Shown: piece after piece, positions 1 to 7,722 of the stretch
How positions within the stretch are numbered: position 1 is the stretch's first letter
Layout of the letters: each line of letters starts with the position of its first letter
Assembly (NCBI GenBank): GCA_000773965.1
Contig: JRUP01000037.1
Coordinates: 1 to 55,802, forward strand
Length of the DNA stretch: 55,802 nucleotides
Direction of reading: 5' to 3'
DNA from: Enterobacter cancerogenus
GTDB taxonomy: Bacteria; Pseudomonadota; Gammaproteobacteria; Enterobacterales; Enterobacteriaceae
Notes under the pieces: generated by a model
Database searches by the model: none
What the model saw: only the letters and a program-made list of their open reading frames with translations
What the model was told of the DNA's origin: nothing
Translations under genes and position numbers: made by a program

Positions 1-110
1 CATGGGCATCATCATGAGCATGGGCATCATCATGAGCATGGGCATCATCATGAGCACGGGCATCATCATGAGCATGCTCATCATCATGAGCACGGGCATC
101 ATGGCGAATT
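1..110 (+). repeat. 18-bp tandem repeat coding the RcnA histidine loop
   Basis: About six copies of an 18-bp unit (CATGGGCATCATCATGAG and close variants with CAC or GCT changes) run from the window edge. Each unit encodes His-Gly-His-His-His-Glu. The first three copies are identical. The array is in frame with rcnA, so copy-number change would lengthen or shorten the metal-binding loop without a frameshift. Confidence 0.85.
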
Positions 111-519
111 AGCCAGGTTCGCGGAAGGTTCTCAGGAATATCAGGATGCACACGAGCGCGCGCACGCGGAAGACATCCGCCGACGCTTTGATGGCCGTGA
201 AATCAGCAATCTGCAAATTCTTCTCTTCGGCCTGACGGGGGGATTAATTCCCTGCCCCGCAGCGATCACGGTCCTCCTTCTCTGCCTGCAGGTGAAGCAG
301 TTTAGTCTTGGTGCGGCGCTGGTGGTCTGCTTCAGCATCGGCCTGGCGCTTACGCTGGTGACCGTCGGCGTAGGTGCGGCGCTAAGTGTTCGGCATGTAT
401 CCCGTCGATGGAAAGGTTTCGCCGATATTGCACGCCGCACACCTTACTTCTCTAGTGCCCTGATTGCCATCGTGGGCGTCTATATGATGTTCCATGGCTA
501 CAGTGGCCTCACCCAATAA
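1..519 (+). CDS. rcnA: Nickel/cobalt efflux protein RcnA, 3' part
   Basis: The frame is open from base 1 to a TAA at 517-519, giving 172 visible residues; the start lies outside the window. RcnA is an inner-membrane exporter of Ni(II) and Co(II). The visible protein begins inside its cytoplasmic histidine-rich loop (about 38 residues of repeated HGHHHE units). A charged linker follows, then hydrophobic segments, one carrying the GLIPCPAA motif typical of the NicO/RcnA family, and a last membrane helix ending near the C-terminus. The E. coli protein is about 274 residues, so roughly the first third is missing. The repressor RcnR is not visible here. Regulation cannot be judged because the promoter is absent. 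Confidence 0.9.
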   Translation, partial: HGHHHEHGHHHEHGHHHEHGHHHEHAHHHEHGHHGELARFAEGSQEYQDAHERAHAEDIRRRFDGREISNLQILLFGLTGGLIPCPAAITVLLLCLQVKQFSLGAALVVCFSIGLALTLVTVGVGAALSVRHVSRRWKGFADIARRTPYFSSALIAIVGVYMMFHGYSGLTQ

Positions 520-531
520 GGAATTATTTCC

Positions 532-708
532 ATGTCTGTAAAATCGCCTTGTACTGATGTCTGTATTTTTGAGGGAAAAAATGGCTGGTGTCGTGCCTGC
601 GGCCGTACGCGTAAAGAGGCACAGGAGTGGCGCAAAATGTCACCCTATCACCGCAAGGCGATTGAACGCGCATTGAAAGATCGCGTTGCGACGTTGCAAA
701 TAAAATAG
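532..708 (+). CDS. DUF1289 family small protein
   Basis: A 58-residue ORF starts 12 bases after the rcnA stop, with AAGGAA upstream as a likely ribosome site. The protein begins with a short SPC-x3-C segment and has a second pair of cysteines in WCRACGR, followed by the K-E-x-x-E-W-x-x-M block. This is the pattern of the DUF1289 (YdhL-like) family, whose molecular role is unknown; four cysteines suggest metal binding. The close spacing suggests co-transcription with rcnA. It meets the convergent LysR gene tail to tail with no gap. Confidence 0.82.
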   Translation: MSVKSPCTDVCIFEGKNGWCRACGRTRKEAQEWRKMSPYHRKAIERALKDRVATLQIK

Positions 709-1581
709 TCAGGTGCTTCGTTCAATCATGCGCACCAGCTTATTCACTGCGGGAGTACGTTCACGTTTACGATATAAGAACCAAATGGATGAAGGAATAA
801 CGGCTCCGGGTATTTCGCGATAAGTGATGCCGGTTAATTTTAATTGGGTCACCAGAATAGCCGGTATTACCGCGACACCATTACCTAATGCGACATTGGC
901 CAGCACTTCATTTAAACTGCCCGCCGACCAGCTTCGACTCAGAATAAATCCACCACGCTGTGCAAAGGTAACGGTGCCAGACACTTGTTCGGGCAAAATA
1001 AAGGTTTCCCCTTTAAGTTGCGCAGGTTCGATGGGTTGTTCCTGCGCAACCAGCGGGTGGTTATCCGGCAGTGCCAATGCGAAGTGATCTTGCTCAACTT
1101 CAATGTATCCGACATCGGCAGGTAACGGCACAGGACCGCGCACAAAGGCAACATCAATAGTACGTTCACTGACCTGAGTGGCCAGTGTATCCATGACTGA
1201 TTCACGTGCATTGATTGAGATATCAGGTGCGCTGGCACTAAAGCTCGTCAATAACCGGGTTAAAATGCCAGATAATAGTGCGGATGCCACATAGCCCACG
1301 CGGATATAACCGCGTTCGCCGCGAGCGGCACTACGTACTCGGGATTTGGCCTGCTCGGCATGTTGTAGAGTCTCGCGCGCTTCCTGTTGGAAAATTTCTC
1401 CAATCTGCGTCAACTCGACTTTACGTTGAGTACGATAAAATAATGGCGCACCTAATTCTTCTTCCAATTGATTAATCTGCACCGACAGCGTCGGCGTGGA
1501 TATATTAAGATTCTCAGCCGCCACGCCATAATGCAGCGTTTTTGCCAGTTCCAGAAAATAGCGTAGATGGCGTAATTCCAC
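709..1581 (-). CDS. LysR-family transcriptional regulator
   Basis: The 290-residue protein has an N-terminal winged helix-turn-helix (residues about 1-60, beginning MELRHLRYF) and a C-terminal LysR substrate-binding domain (about 90-290), most like the BenM/CatM branch. The start is GTG, chosen because AGGAGG lies six bases upstream. It is transcribed away from a DHA2 efflux gene across about 180 bases that hold a TTGTTAG-N7-CTAACAA inverted repeat of the T-N11-A type. By family habit it probably controls both itself and the transporter in response to a small aromatic or organic-acid ligand; the ligand cannot be told from sequence. Confidence 0.88.
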   Translation of the reverse strand: MELRHLRYFLELAKTLHYGVAAENLNISTPTLSVQINQLEEELGAPLFYRTQRKVELTQIGEIFQQEARETLQHAEQAKSRVRSAARGERGYIRVGYVASALLSGILTRLLTSFSASAPDISINARESVMDTLATQVSERTIDVAFVRGPVPLPADVGYIEVEQDHFALALPDNHPLVAQEQPIEPAQLKGETFILPEQVSGTVTFAQRGGFILSRSWSAGSLNEVLANVALGNGVAVIPAILVTQLKLTGITYREIPGAVIPSSIWFLYRKRERTPAVNKLVRMIERST

Positions 1582-1656
1582 GTTTTACCTCCTACTTATC
1601 TTGTGTGATGAAAATGTCGATCATTACCTGAAACGGAAACGCCAGCAATATAAATG

Positions 1657-1677
1657 TTGTTAGTTTTTGCCTAACAA
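1657..1677. promoter_or_regulatory. LysR-type operator candidate (T-N11-A)
   Basis: A perfect 7-bp inverted repeat, TTGTTAG and CTAACAA, is separated by seven bases between the divergent LysR and MFS genes. It contains the LysR box TTAG-N7-CTAA. Location and form fit binding by the adjacent regulator; this is inference. Confidence 0.6.
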
Positions 1678-1759
1678 TAACTCCAGTACTGTTTATTGAA
1701 TGACTTCCGTGATGGATTCAAGCTGTAAAGCATTCACTACCTTGCTCGCGGGAGAAAAG

Positions 1760-3292
1760 ATGTCCACTGCTACCATCGCGCTCGACCATCGCCATCTGAA
1801 TCGTGTTTTACTCGTCGCCTCAACCGGTTGCGCATTGACGGTAATCGACACCAATATCGTCGGCGTTATGTTGCCAACCATCGCTAAAGGTCTGCATGCT
1901 TCTTTTGCAGACATGGAATGGGTCATTGGCGCTTACGTGCTGAGCTTTTCTTCACTCCTTTTGCCGGCAGGGTCGCTGGCAGACAAATTTGGCCGACGCC
2001 AACTCTTTCTCGGCGGCATTTTACTGTTTGCACTGGCCTCACTCGCCTGTGGCATGGCGACCAGCGTTTTGGCACTCAATATTGCCCGTGCGGTTCAGGG
2101 TATTGGCTCCGCATTTCTGCTGGCGCCAGCACTGGCAATTATCGCGCACAGCTTTCGCGATAGTCAGGCACGTAACCGGGCATGGGCGATTTGGGGCGGT
2201 GTGATGGGATTGACCATGGTGCTGGCACCGTTAGCCGGCGGCATGATCAGTACGTTGCTTGGCTGGCGCTGGACATTTTTTGTCAATATTCCTATTTGTG
2301 CCCTGCTGATGCTGGCCGTCACCCGCCACATTGAGGAATCCAGGCATGAACACGCGGGTAAACTCGATTTACCTGGCATCGCGCTGTTTATCGCAGGTAT
2401 GTTCTGTTTGACCTGGGCATTAATATTAGCGCCGCAACATGGCTGGTTGAGCCGTGAAGTGGTGGGAAGATTATGTCTCGGCGCGTTGTGGTTTGGCCTG
2501 TTTATCCGTGTGGAAAGTGACAAAAGTAGGCCGATGTTGAATCTGCAACTTTTCCGCTCGTTCCCCTTTATTGGCGCAGTATTAGCGATGTTTGCTTACG
2601 CAGCCACCGCGCAAGTTATGACCTCATTACTGCCGCTGTTATTACAGAATGTTGAGGGTATGACGCCGTTAATGGCCGGAGCGGGTATGCTGCCTTTCGC
2701 TTTGGCCATGCTGCTGTTTCCTGTTGTGGCGCGCTGGCTCGGCAAACGCATGCATGCCGCCACATTACTGGCTCTTGGCCTGGTCACCGTCTCCTTTGGC
2801 AACATGATGATTGCGACTGCCGTGTACCACCACCATTTGCTGCTGACCCTGGCGGGTATGGCCCTACTCGGCAGTGGCGGTGGGCTGCTCAATGGCGAAA
2901 CCCAAAAGGCGATTATGGCAACCGTACCGCCGCAGCAGGCAGGAATGGCATCGGGTATCAGCACAACAGCCCGTTTTTCCGGCATTTTGTTAGGATTTGC
3001 CACGCTGGGCGCGATTCTGGCGGCCAGCACACAGTGGCAATTACAATCAGCGATGCTACACGCGCAGTTGCCCCTTCAACCCGGTTTTAGCGCGCAGGTT
3101 ATCGCCGGCGATTTCCGCCATGCACTGGCGATGTATGACGCCGTTCATCAGGTCTCGTTACAACCACTCATCATTACCAGCTACGCCGATGGATTTGCCA
3201 GCATGTTGTTGTGTGCTGCCGCATTTGCCCTGTTTTCCGCCATCGTCGTCCTCTATTCGGCGCGTCAGCCAACGGCGCTAGCCCAGCGCTAA
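1760..3292 (+). CDS. MFS efflux transporter, DHA2 (14-helix) family
   Basis: The frame is open from 1700, but the ATG at 1760 is preferred because GGGAGAAAAG directly precedes it; this gives 510 residues. The protein shows about 14 hydrophobic helices and the DHA2 motif A region (LADKFGRRQLFL, near residue 75), placing it with the EmrB/QacA-type proton-driven drug exporters. An ancient N/C duplication is typical of the family. No membrane-fusion partner lies beside it, so it probably acts alone in the inner membrane. The divergent LysR gene is the likely regulator. The substrate is unknown. Confidence 0.88.
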   Translation: MSTATIALDHRHLNRVLLVASTGCALTVIDTNIVGVMLPTIAKGLHASFADMEWVIGAYVLSFSSLLLPAGSLADKFGRRQLFLGGILLFALASLACGMATSVLALNIARAVQGIGSAFLLAPALAIIAHSFRDSQARNRAWAIWGGVMGLTMVLAPLAGGMISTLLGWRWTFFVNIPICALLMLAVTRHIEESRHEHAGKLDLPGIALFIAGMFCLTWALILAPQHGWLSREVVGRLCLGALWFGLFIRVESDKSRPMLNLQLFRSFPFIGAVLAMFAYAATAQVMTSLLPLLLQNVEGMTPLMAGAGMLPFALAMLLFPVVARWLGKRMHAATLLALGLVTVSFGNMMIATAVYHHHLLLTLAGMALLGSGGGLLNGETQKAIMATVPPQQAGMASGISTTARFSGILLGFATLGAILAASTQWQLQSAMLHAQLPLQPGFSAQVIAGDFRHALAMYDAVHQVSLQPLIITSYADGFASMLLCAAAFALFSAIVVLYSARQPTALAQR

Positions 3293-3349
3293 TTTTCACG
3301 CGTGGGATCGACTGTCGCACGCACAACCCATCCTTGTTGAGGAGCAATA

Positions 3350-3892
3350 ATGAAGAAGTTAATGACCCTACTCTGCTTAAGCGGCCTGCCACTGTTTGCC
3401 CATGCGGCGGCGTTTTCGCTTAAGTCAGCAGACTTCGCCGATAACGGCGTGATGAAGAAAGCATTGGGTGGCAATGATAAGAACAATCTCTCCTGCAGCG
3501 GCAAAAACCTGTCGCCCGCGCTTAGCTGGGCCAATCCGCCCGTGGGCACCCAGAGTTATGTGCTACTGCTAACCGATCCGGCTGGCGCCAAAGGCTTGGG
3601 AGTGACGCATATGCTGGCATACAACATTGATGCTACGCGTAATAAATTCCAACAGGGTGAGTTAAGCAAAGGGGGAGATTTTAGCTATGGCACCAATACG
3701 CCCGGCACGCAAAACTATTATGGCCCTTGTCCACCCGCAGGCGCGGGCTATCACCACTACAACTTTGTGCTGGTGGCGACCGACCTTGCGAACGGCACTT
3801 TACCCGCAGGACTCAGTCACACTGAGTTAGTCGCAAAATTGAAAGGTCACGCGCTGGGTTCTGCAAGCCTGGTCGGGCGTTTAGAGAATTGA
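3350..3892 (+). CDS. YbhB/YbcL-type PEBP (Raf-kinase-inhibitor-like) protein, secreted
   Basis: The 180-residue product starts with a signal peptide (MKKLMTLLCLSGLPLFAHAA). The mature part carries the prokaryotic PEBP hallmarks: an LSWANPP-type segment, the LLLTDPAG strand, GVTHMLAYNI and the YYGPCPPAGAGYHHYNF ligand-pocket motif. The ATG follows a GAGGAG ribosome site. Cytoplasmic E. coli relatives YbhB and YbcL are slightly smaller; YbcL is also periplasmic. Biochemical function is not settled for the bacterial family. It stands alone, 57 bases after the efflux gene, and ends before a strong hairpin. Confidence 0.85.
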   Translation: MKKLMTLLCLSGLPLFAHAAAFSLKSADFADNGVMKKALGGNDKNNLSCSGKNLSPALSWANPPVGTQSYVLLLTDPAGAKGLGVTHMLAYNIDATRNKFQQGELSKGGDFSYGTNTPGTQNYYGPCPPAGAGYHHYNFVLVATDLANGTLPAGLSHTELVAKLKGHALGSASLVGRLEN

Positions 3893-3899
3893 TTGCAGC

Positions 3900-3920
3900 G
3901 GGTCGCCGTCCTGGCGACCC
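3900..3920. terminator. Hairpin between convergent genes
   Basis: GGGTCGCC and GGCGACCC form a perfect 8-bp stem with a five-base loop in the 35-bp gap between convergent genes. No long T-run follows on either strand, so it is a hairpin-type transcript end of moderate certainty. Confidence 0.6.
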
Positions 3921-3927
3921 AATAAAA

Positions 3928-4791
3928 TTAGTGTCGAATCGCACAACCACACTGCGACATTTCACCCGGGACATATTTGCCGTGATGGGAGTGACGCACC
4001 TGTAACTCACCTTGCTGCCAGGCGTTGCCTGTATCAGCACGGTTTTCCAGTAAACGATTCAGTGCTTCGTTGACCAGCAAGTCACGACGCTGTGCCCAAC
4101 TGGTCAGATGCCAGGTTGAGGCGCGGGCTTCATCCACATCATCAAAACCTACGACTGCCACGTGTGCGCCCTGGCCAAAATCGCGCACTGCCTGCAATGC
4201 ACCAAAGGCCAGCACATCGCTTTCGCAGAACAGTGCATTAATGCGCTCCGCTGCACGGGTTTTCTTCAGGTAGGCCATCATGGTCTGATAAGCCAGTTCA
4301 CGATCGTTAGCCCCGGCCACCAGCTGAATGTTCAGCGTTTTATGTTCTGCCTCAAGGCTGGACACCAGGCCTGCCATTTGACGCGAGGGATCGGCCTGCT
4401 GCTGGCTGTGCATAAAGCCAAAGCGTTGATGTCCTTGAGACAGTAACAATAACCCCATCTCGGCACCCGCATCGAACCCATCAGCAATCACGACCTCAGC
4501 ACCTGCTTCACGACTCTGGCTCAAATGCACCGTCGCCACGTCAGGCAGTAGTTTTGCTGCGGTATGCAATTCATCCTCAAACAGGGATGTCAGAAATACC
4601 AACCCCGCCAGCGGCAAAGATGCGGCATTCTGCAACATACGTTGATAGTTTTCTGCTGAATCGACATTCAGCAACAGCGTCACTAAACCACGTGCGTTTA
4701 ACTGGCGCGTCATTTCATTCAGCATCGTGACGGTATTTGGGTTGGTGAATTCATCGCTGATGATGCCGATGATATTGGGATTAACGGCCAT
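3928..4791 (-). CDS. LacI/PBP1-type sensor protein lacking a DNA-binding domain
   Basis: The 287-residue product matches the effector-binding half of LacI/GalR regulators from its first residues (NPNIIGIISDEFTNPN corresponds to the point just after the hinge). It continues through the two-lobed periplasmic-binding fold, including GLVFLTSLFEDE and the VVGFDDVDEARAS segment. A normal family member is about 330-340 residues with a helix-turn-helix in the first 60; that part is absent. I chose the ATG at 4791 because AGGAG lies about nine bases upstream; a TTG at 4809 is the only longer option. Upstream sequence in all frames shows no helix-turn-helix remnant. It ends in an unusual QCGCAIRH tail. 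It may be a truncated regulator or a free-standing sugar sensor. Confidence 0.75.
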   Translation of the reverse strand: MAVNPNIIGIISDEFTNPNTVTMLNEMTRQLNARGLVTLLLNVDSAENYQRMLQNAASLPLAGLVFLTSLFEDELHTAAKLLPDVATVHLSQSREAGAEVVIADGFDAGAEMGLLLLSQGHQRFGFMHSQQQADPSRQMAGLVSSLEAEHKTLNIQLVAGANDRELAYQTMMAYLKKTRAAERINALFCESDVLAFGALQAVRDFGQGAHVAVVGFDDVDEARASTWHLTSWAQRRDLLVNEALNRLLENRADTGNAWQQGELQVRHSHHGKYVPGEMSQCGCAIRH

Positions 4792-4834
4792 GAAAGAGCT
4801 CTCCTGCAACTTAGCGTGCGGTCATTATTTTGTA

Positions 4835-4860
4835 GGTAACGTAAGACACTTCACGTTACC
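4835..4860. promoter_or_regulatory. Inverted repeat upstream of the LacI-like gene
   Basis: GGTAACGT (4835-4842) and ACGTTACC (4853-4860) form a perfect 8-bp inverted repeat with a 10-base spacer. It sits 44 bases upstream of the LacI-like start and downstream of the LysE stop. It is AT/GC mixed with no T-run, so it resembles an operator more than a terminator. Confidence 0.5.
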
Positions 4861-4909
4861 CGATTAGGTCGCTATCGCCAATCATCAGACTTGCTGTCTT
4901 TTCTGAATT

Positions 4910-5551
4910 TTAACGTCGGGTCAGGGCCAGGCGAATTCCCAGGCCAATGAATGTCATACCGACGATACGATCCAGCAGCTTTTGCAGCGTAATGTTGCGC
5001 GATACTGCACTCGCAGCACCGCCCGCCAGCAGGGCAAAAGTCACATCAGTGATCAACCCAATCACCGCGTATGTTAGTCCCAACAGCAGGAAGGAACTCG
5101 CATGATAGCTACCCTCTACCACGACGAATTGTGGGAAGAAAGAAATGAAAAACAATAACACTTTGGGATTAGTGATAGAGGTAATAAAACCGCGTACTAA
5201 AAGATTACGTGTATTGGAGCGTGGCACCTGAGTCTGTGAGCGACATCCCTGTGGTTTGGCAATAAACGTTTCCCACACCATCTTGCCACCTAAATAAATA
5301 AGATAAGCAGCCCCGATATATTTAATCGCTGTAAATAACATCGGCGAGGCGGTAATTAACGCCGTTAAGCCTATTGCACTGGCCAGCGCATGAGTACAGC
5401 TGCCGAGCGCCACACCGCCCGCAGATATCACGCCGCTGCGTCGCCCATTGGCCACGCTTTGCCCGACCACATAAGCGAGGTCCGGCCCCGGCGTGATACA
5501 CAGCAGGAATACCGAAATGAGGAACAGGGGGAAATGGATGATATCCAGCAT
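4910..5551 (-). CDS. LysE/RhtB-family amino-acid exporter
   Basis: The frame extends to 5632, but the ATG at 5551 is chosen because AAGGAG lies six bases upstream and the protein then begins at the conserved family N-terminus (MLDIIHFPLFLISVFLLCI). The 213-residue length and six hydrophobic helices fit the LysE/RhtB family. TPGPDLAYVVGQS near residue 20 is the family signature, and a G-x-x-x-G-Y/C-type segment (GRRSGVISAGGVALG) follows. Such proteins export homoserine, threonine, lysine or related amino acids; the substrate here is not predictable. It is followed by the LacI-like gene on the same strand. Confidence 0.88.
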   Translation of the reverse strand: MLDIIHFPLFLISVFLLCITPGPDLAYVVGQSVANGRRSGVISAGGVALGSCTHALASAIGLTALITASPMLFTAIKYIGAAYLIYLGGKMVWETFIAKPQGCRSQTQVPRSNTRNLLVRGFITSITNPKVLLFFISFFPQFVVVEGSYHASSFLLLGLTYAVIGLITDVTFALLAGGAASAVSRNITLQKLLDRIVGMTFIGLGIRLALTRR

Positions 5552-5618
5552 GCTAACTCCTTGTTGACGTGGCGTTTGTTGTAATGAGCATGGCCACGTA
5601 ATCCAATCTGATGACGAT

Positions 5619-6065
5619 TTATTTTGAGACAAAGTAACGAAGGTAGAGCTGATACTCTTCGCTCATATTATCGGGCATATCATCAGTGGTGAAGAATGCC
5701 AATGATAACCCCTCACTTTTATCATTTATTAAATTACCATGCCATTTTTTTGACCAGTAGAGCGCGGTGACGACATTGATTTCATCTTTATTATTAAGCG
5801 TAAAAGTAAATTCTTTGCCAGAAAAGACCTTCAAAAAATGAAGTTCATCGATATCAATGTTCGTCTCTTCTTTCACTTCACGCACAGCGGTTTGTTCGAG
5901 GCTTTCACCCGGTTCCATCAACCCACCGGGTAGTCCCCAGCTTCCGTCTAATCGCTGTTGTAGTAAAATCCGTTGCTTATCGTCAAGGATGATGACGTTC
6001 GCTCCCGCAAGCAGCAACATACGATGTCCAACTAAGGTTCTCATCTCACTGACATAGCTCATCAT
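5619..6065 (-). CDS. NUDIX hydrolase
   Basis: The 148-residue protein holds a near-complete Nudix box (residues about 44-68): G-x5-E-x7-RE-V-K-EE-T-N-I, with asparagine where glycine is usual near the end. The EE and RE residues that bind the catalytic metal are all present. Family members cleave nucleoside diphosphates linked to another group; substrate is not predictable. The start MMSYVSEM gives a full-length single domain. It lies upstream of the LysE gene on the same strand with a 67-base gap, so it may share its transcript. Its start faces a degraded glyoxalase-like remnant on the other strand. Confidence 0.88.
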   Translation of the reverse strand: MMSYVSEMRTLVGHRMLLLAGANVIILDDKQRILLQQRLDGSWGLPGGLMEPGESLEQTAVREVKEETNIDIDELHFLKVFSGKEFTFTLNNKDEINVVTALYWSKKWHGNLINDKSEGLSLAFFTTDDMPDNMSEEYQLYLRYFVSK

Positions 6066-6112
6066 GCTCTCGATCCCGTTTAGAATTAAGAAAAAATAGC
6101 GTTAATTCATGA

Positions 6113-6352
6113 CGATTTAGCAACGCCAATACACAATGCACTTCGCATCCGGTCATCCCTTCACCCTCATCAGGAGATCTGTTGGTGCTGTATTTACCCG
6201 AGCGTGATAGGTGGCAGCAAACATGCCAGCAAATGGTATTGGCGGGATTTGTACAGATTGATTCGTTCAACCCATATTGGGATCAAAACGGAAAAACGTA
6301 TCAAGATCACGATGGTTATCGAACCGTCATACAGTGTCAGCAGTGGCCGTAA
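6113..6352 (+). pseudogene. VOC/glyoxalase-family remnant (C-terminal part)
   Basis: Reading from the stop at 6110-6112, an open stretch encodes about 79 residues. The end (PSSGDLLVLYLPERDRW, then FNPYWDQNGKTYQDHDGYR and TVIQ before the TAA at 6350) matches the C-terminal half of small VOC-fold proteins in which the PYWxxxGxTFxDxDGYRxVLQ block is conserved. The N-terminal half is missing, and no start with a ribosome site is visible. The upstream sequence runs directly into the divergent Nudix start. I read it as a 5'-deleted gene, not a functional one. Confidence 0.7.
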
Positions 6353-6380
6353 CCTCTCGCATGCCTGACCGCGACAGAAA

Positions 6381-6408
6381 TGTGCAGGGCGCCAACGCGC
6401 CCTGCACA
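6381..6408 (-). terminator. Strong hairpin after the DUF1428 gene
   Basis: TGTGCAGGGCGC and GCGCCCTGCACA form a perfect 12-bp stem with a four-base CAAC loop. It begins one base after the DUF1428 stop (minus strand) and 28 bases after the VOC remnant stop (plus strand). A short T-rich stretch follows on the minus strand. It probably ends both transcripts. Confidence 0.7.
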
Positions 6409-6762
6409 TTACTCTTCGAGTAGAATCGAGAAACCGCCGTAAATCATTCTTTTGCCATCAAACGGCATGTTTTCGCCCATCTCTTTCATCCGCGGATCGG
6501 ACATCATTTTCTGATTGGCCGCATCACGCACTTCACGTGAGGGATATTCAATCCAGCTGAACACCACTGTTTCTCCCTCTTCCGCTTTCACCGACCGATA
6601 AAAATCCGTGAGCTTGCCTTCTGGTACATCATCTGCCCAGCACTCCACGATGCGTGTGGCACCAAACTCTTTAAACAGCGGCGCTGCTTTGGCCGCCATG
6701 GCACGGTAATCCTCTTTATTAACTTCAGGCACCGCAACGACAAAACCATCTACGTACGACAT
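6409..6762 (-). CDS. DUF1428 family protein (YbaA-like)
   Basis: The 117-residue protein begins MSYVDGFVVAVP and contains the conserved FGATRIVECWADDVPEG and VVFSWIEYPSREVRDA segments of the DUF1428/YbaA family, a ferredoxin-like alpha/beta fold of dimeric barrels. The E. coli relative YbaA is also 117 residues. No reaction has been firmly assigned to the family. AGGAAT lies upstream of the start. It is monocistronic: a strong hairpin follows and a divergent gene lies upstream. Confidence 0.88.
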   Translation of the reverse strand: MSYVDGFVVAVPEVNKEDYRAMAAKAAPLFKEFGATRIVECWADDVPEGKLTDFYRSVKAEEGETVVFSWIEYPSREVRDAANQKMMSDPRMKEMGENMPFDGKRMIYGGFSILLEE

Positions 6763-6939
6763 AGGCTATTCCTCCGTCGTGCTGTACACGGCCGACAGTG
6801 ACCGCAGAGTAAGTGTACAAATGATGTGCAAATCATGAGCAACTGCAGCACTGAAACTGCGTGTTGTCTCGCAGATTCCTGCCTGCGGCCTAAATTGCGT
6901 TACACTGTGCACCTCGATAGTTACGCCATCAGGATAGTT

Positions 6940-7622
6940 ATGCGCATCACCATTGATTCGGCAGATCAGCCGTTTATTCACCGTTTGCTCGGAGAAGAGA
7001 TTGGGCAAGTGGATACCCAATCCAGCGACACGCGTTTACAACACGCCCTCGACATCGCTCGCCAGCAGAAAAATCACGAAGCGGAACTCGACTGGAAACG
7101 CAATGCGGTGTTTTTAGCGTTGTTTATTTTCCTCTATGCCGTCCTGGGCGCCTCGCTGACGCTGGATCTCACCGCACAAGCACCCAGCCACAAAAGTTTG
7201 GTGTATGCATTAGAAGCTGTCCCCGTGCTGATCGCCTTTTCCGGTCTGTTTGTCTCGTTGTTATTCCTGTTCTTCACCCGGAGCAGCGCGCGACGCCTGC
7301 GCAGTTGGGGCAAGGCATTTTTGTGCTGGAGAAATACGTTGGCACCAACCTCTATAAGCAAATCAATGAGATGGGCGCTCGCACCACCAACTATTCACAG
7401 TCAGCCATTAACGTTGCGCTTGCCCTGTTTATTTGTGTGACCTGGGTGGTGATGTACAACTACTTCACCTTTACCACCAGCGGCGTGATTGGCAGCGTGA
7501 TTTCTTTGTTTATCACCACCATGACCTACGTGATACTCGATATTCAGTTGCTGAAGTCAGGCACCTCTATTGCGATTGATGAGCCACTGATTCCGGCTGA
7601 CGAAGATAAAGAGAAGAAATAA
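6940..7622 (+). pseudogene. Frameshifted membrane-protein gene, four predicted helices
   Basis: The ATG at 6940 follows AGGA by about five bases. The first frame encodes MRITIDSADQ and two strong hydrophobic helices (VFLALFIFLYAVLGA and VPVLIAFSGLFVSLLFLFF) up to RRLR near 7300. The sensible reading then continues in another frame from about 7302 (QLGQGIFVLEKYVG, then two more helices) to the TAA at 7620. Adding one base near 7299-7301 (CGCAG read as CGCCAG) restores one 227-residue protein. I do not recognise a named family. It could be a real frameshift or a sequence error; no slippery heptamer is visible at the junction. Confidence 0.7.
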
Positions 7623-7633
7623 TCCCCTGCATC

Positions 7634-7653
7634 AGGTGGCCTAAGGGCCGCCT
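7634..7653 (+). terminator. Hairpin after the membrane-protein gene
   Basis: AGGTGGCC and GGCCGCCT pair around a short TAAG loop (one G-T pair) 12 bases after the stop, followed by a moderately T-rich stretch. It fits a rho-independent terminator. Confidence 0.55.
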
Positions 7654-7722
7654 CGATATTTCTTGCCTATAATCATGCTGACATACCCTTTAATACGGAT
7701 CAGGATCGATAAAGGAGCAGTA

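Noticed and set aside
1..110. Tandem repeat considered as a CRISPR array
   Set aside because: The units abut with no spacers and encode the RcnA histidine loop.
141..440. 99-codon minus-strand ORF inside rcnA
   Set aside because: An antisense shadow of rcnA with low-complexity Arg/Ser content.
1700..1759. Upstream 20-codon extension of the first DHA2 transporter
   Set aside because: The internal ATG at 1760 has a strong ribosome site and the extension is not family-like.
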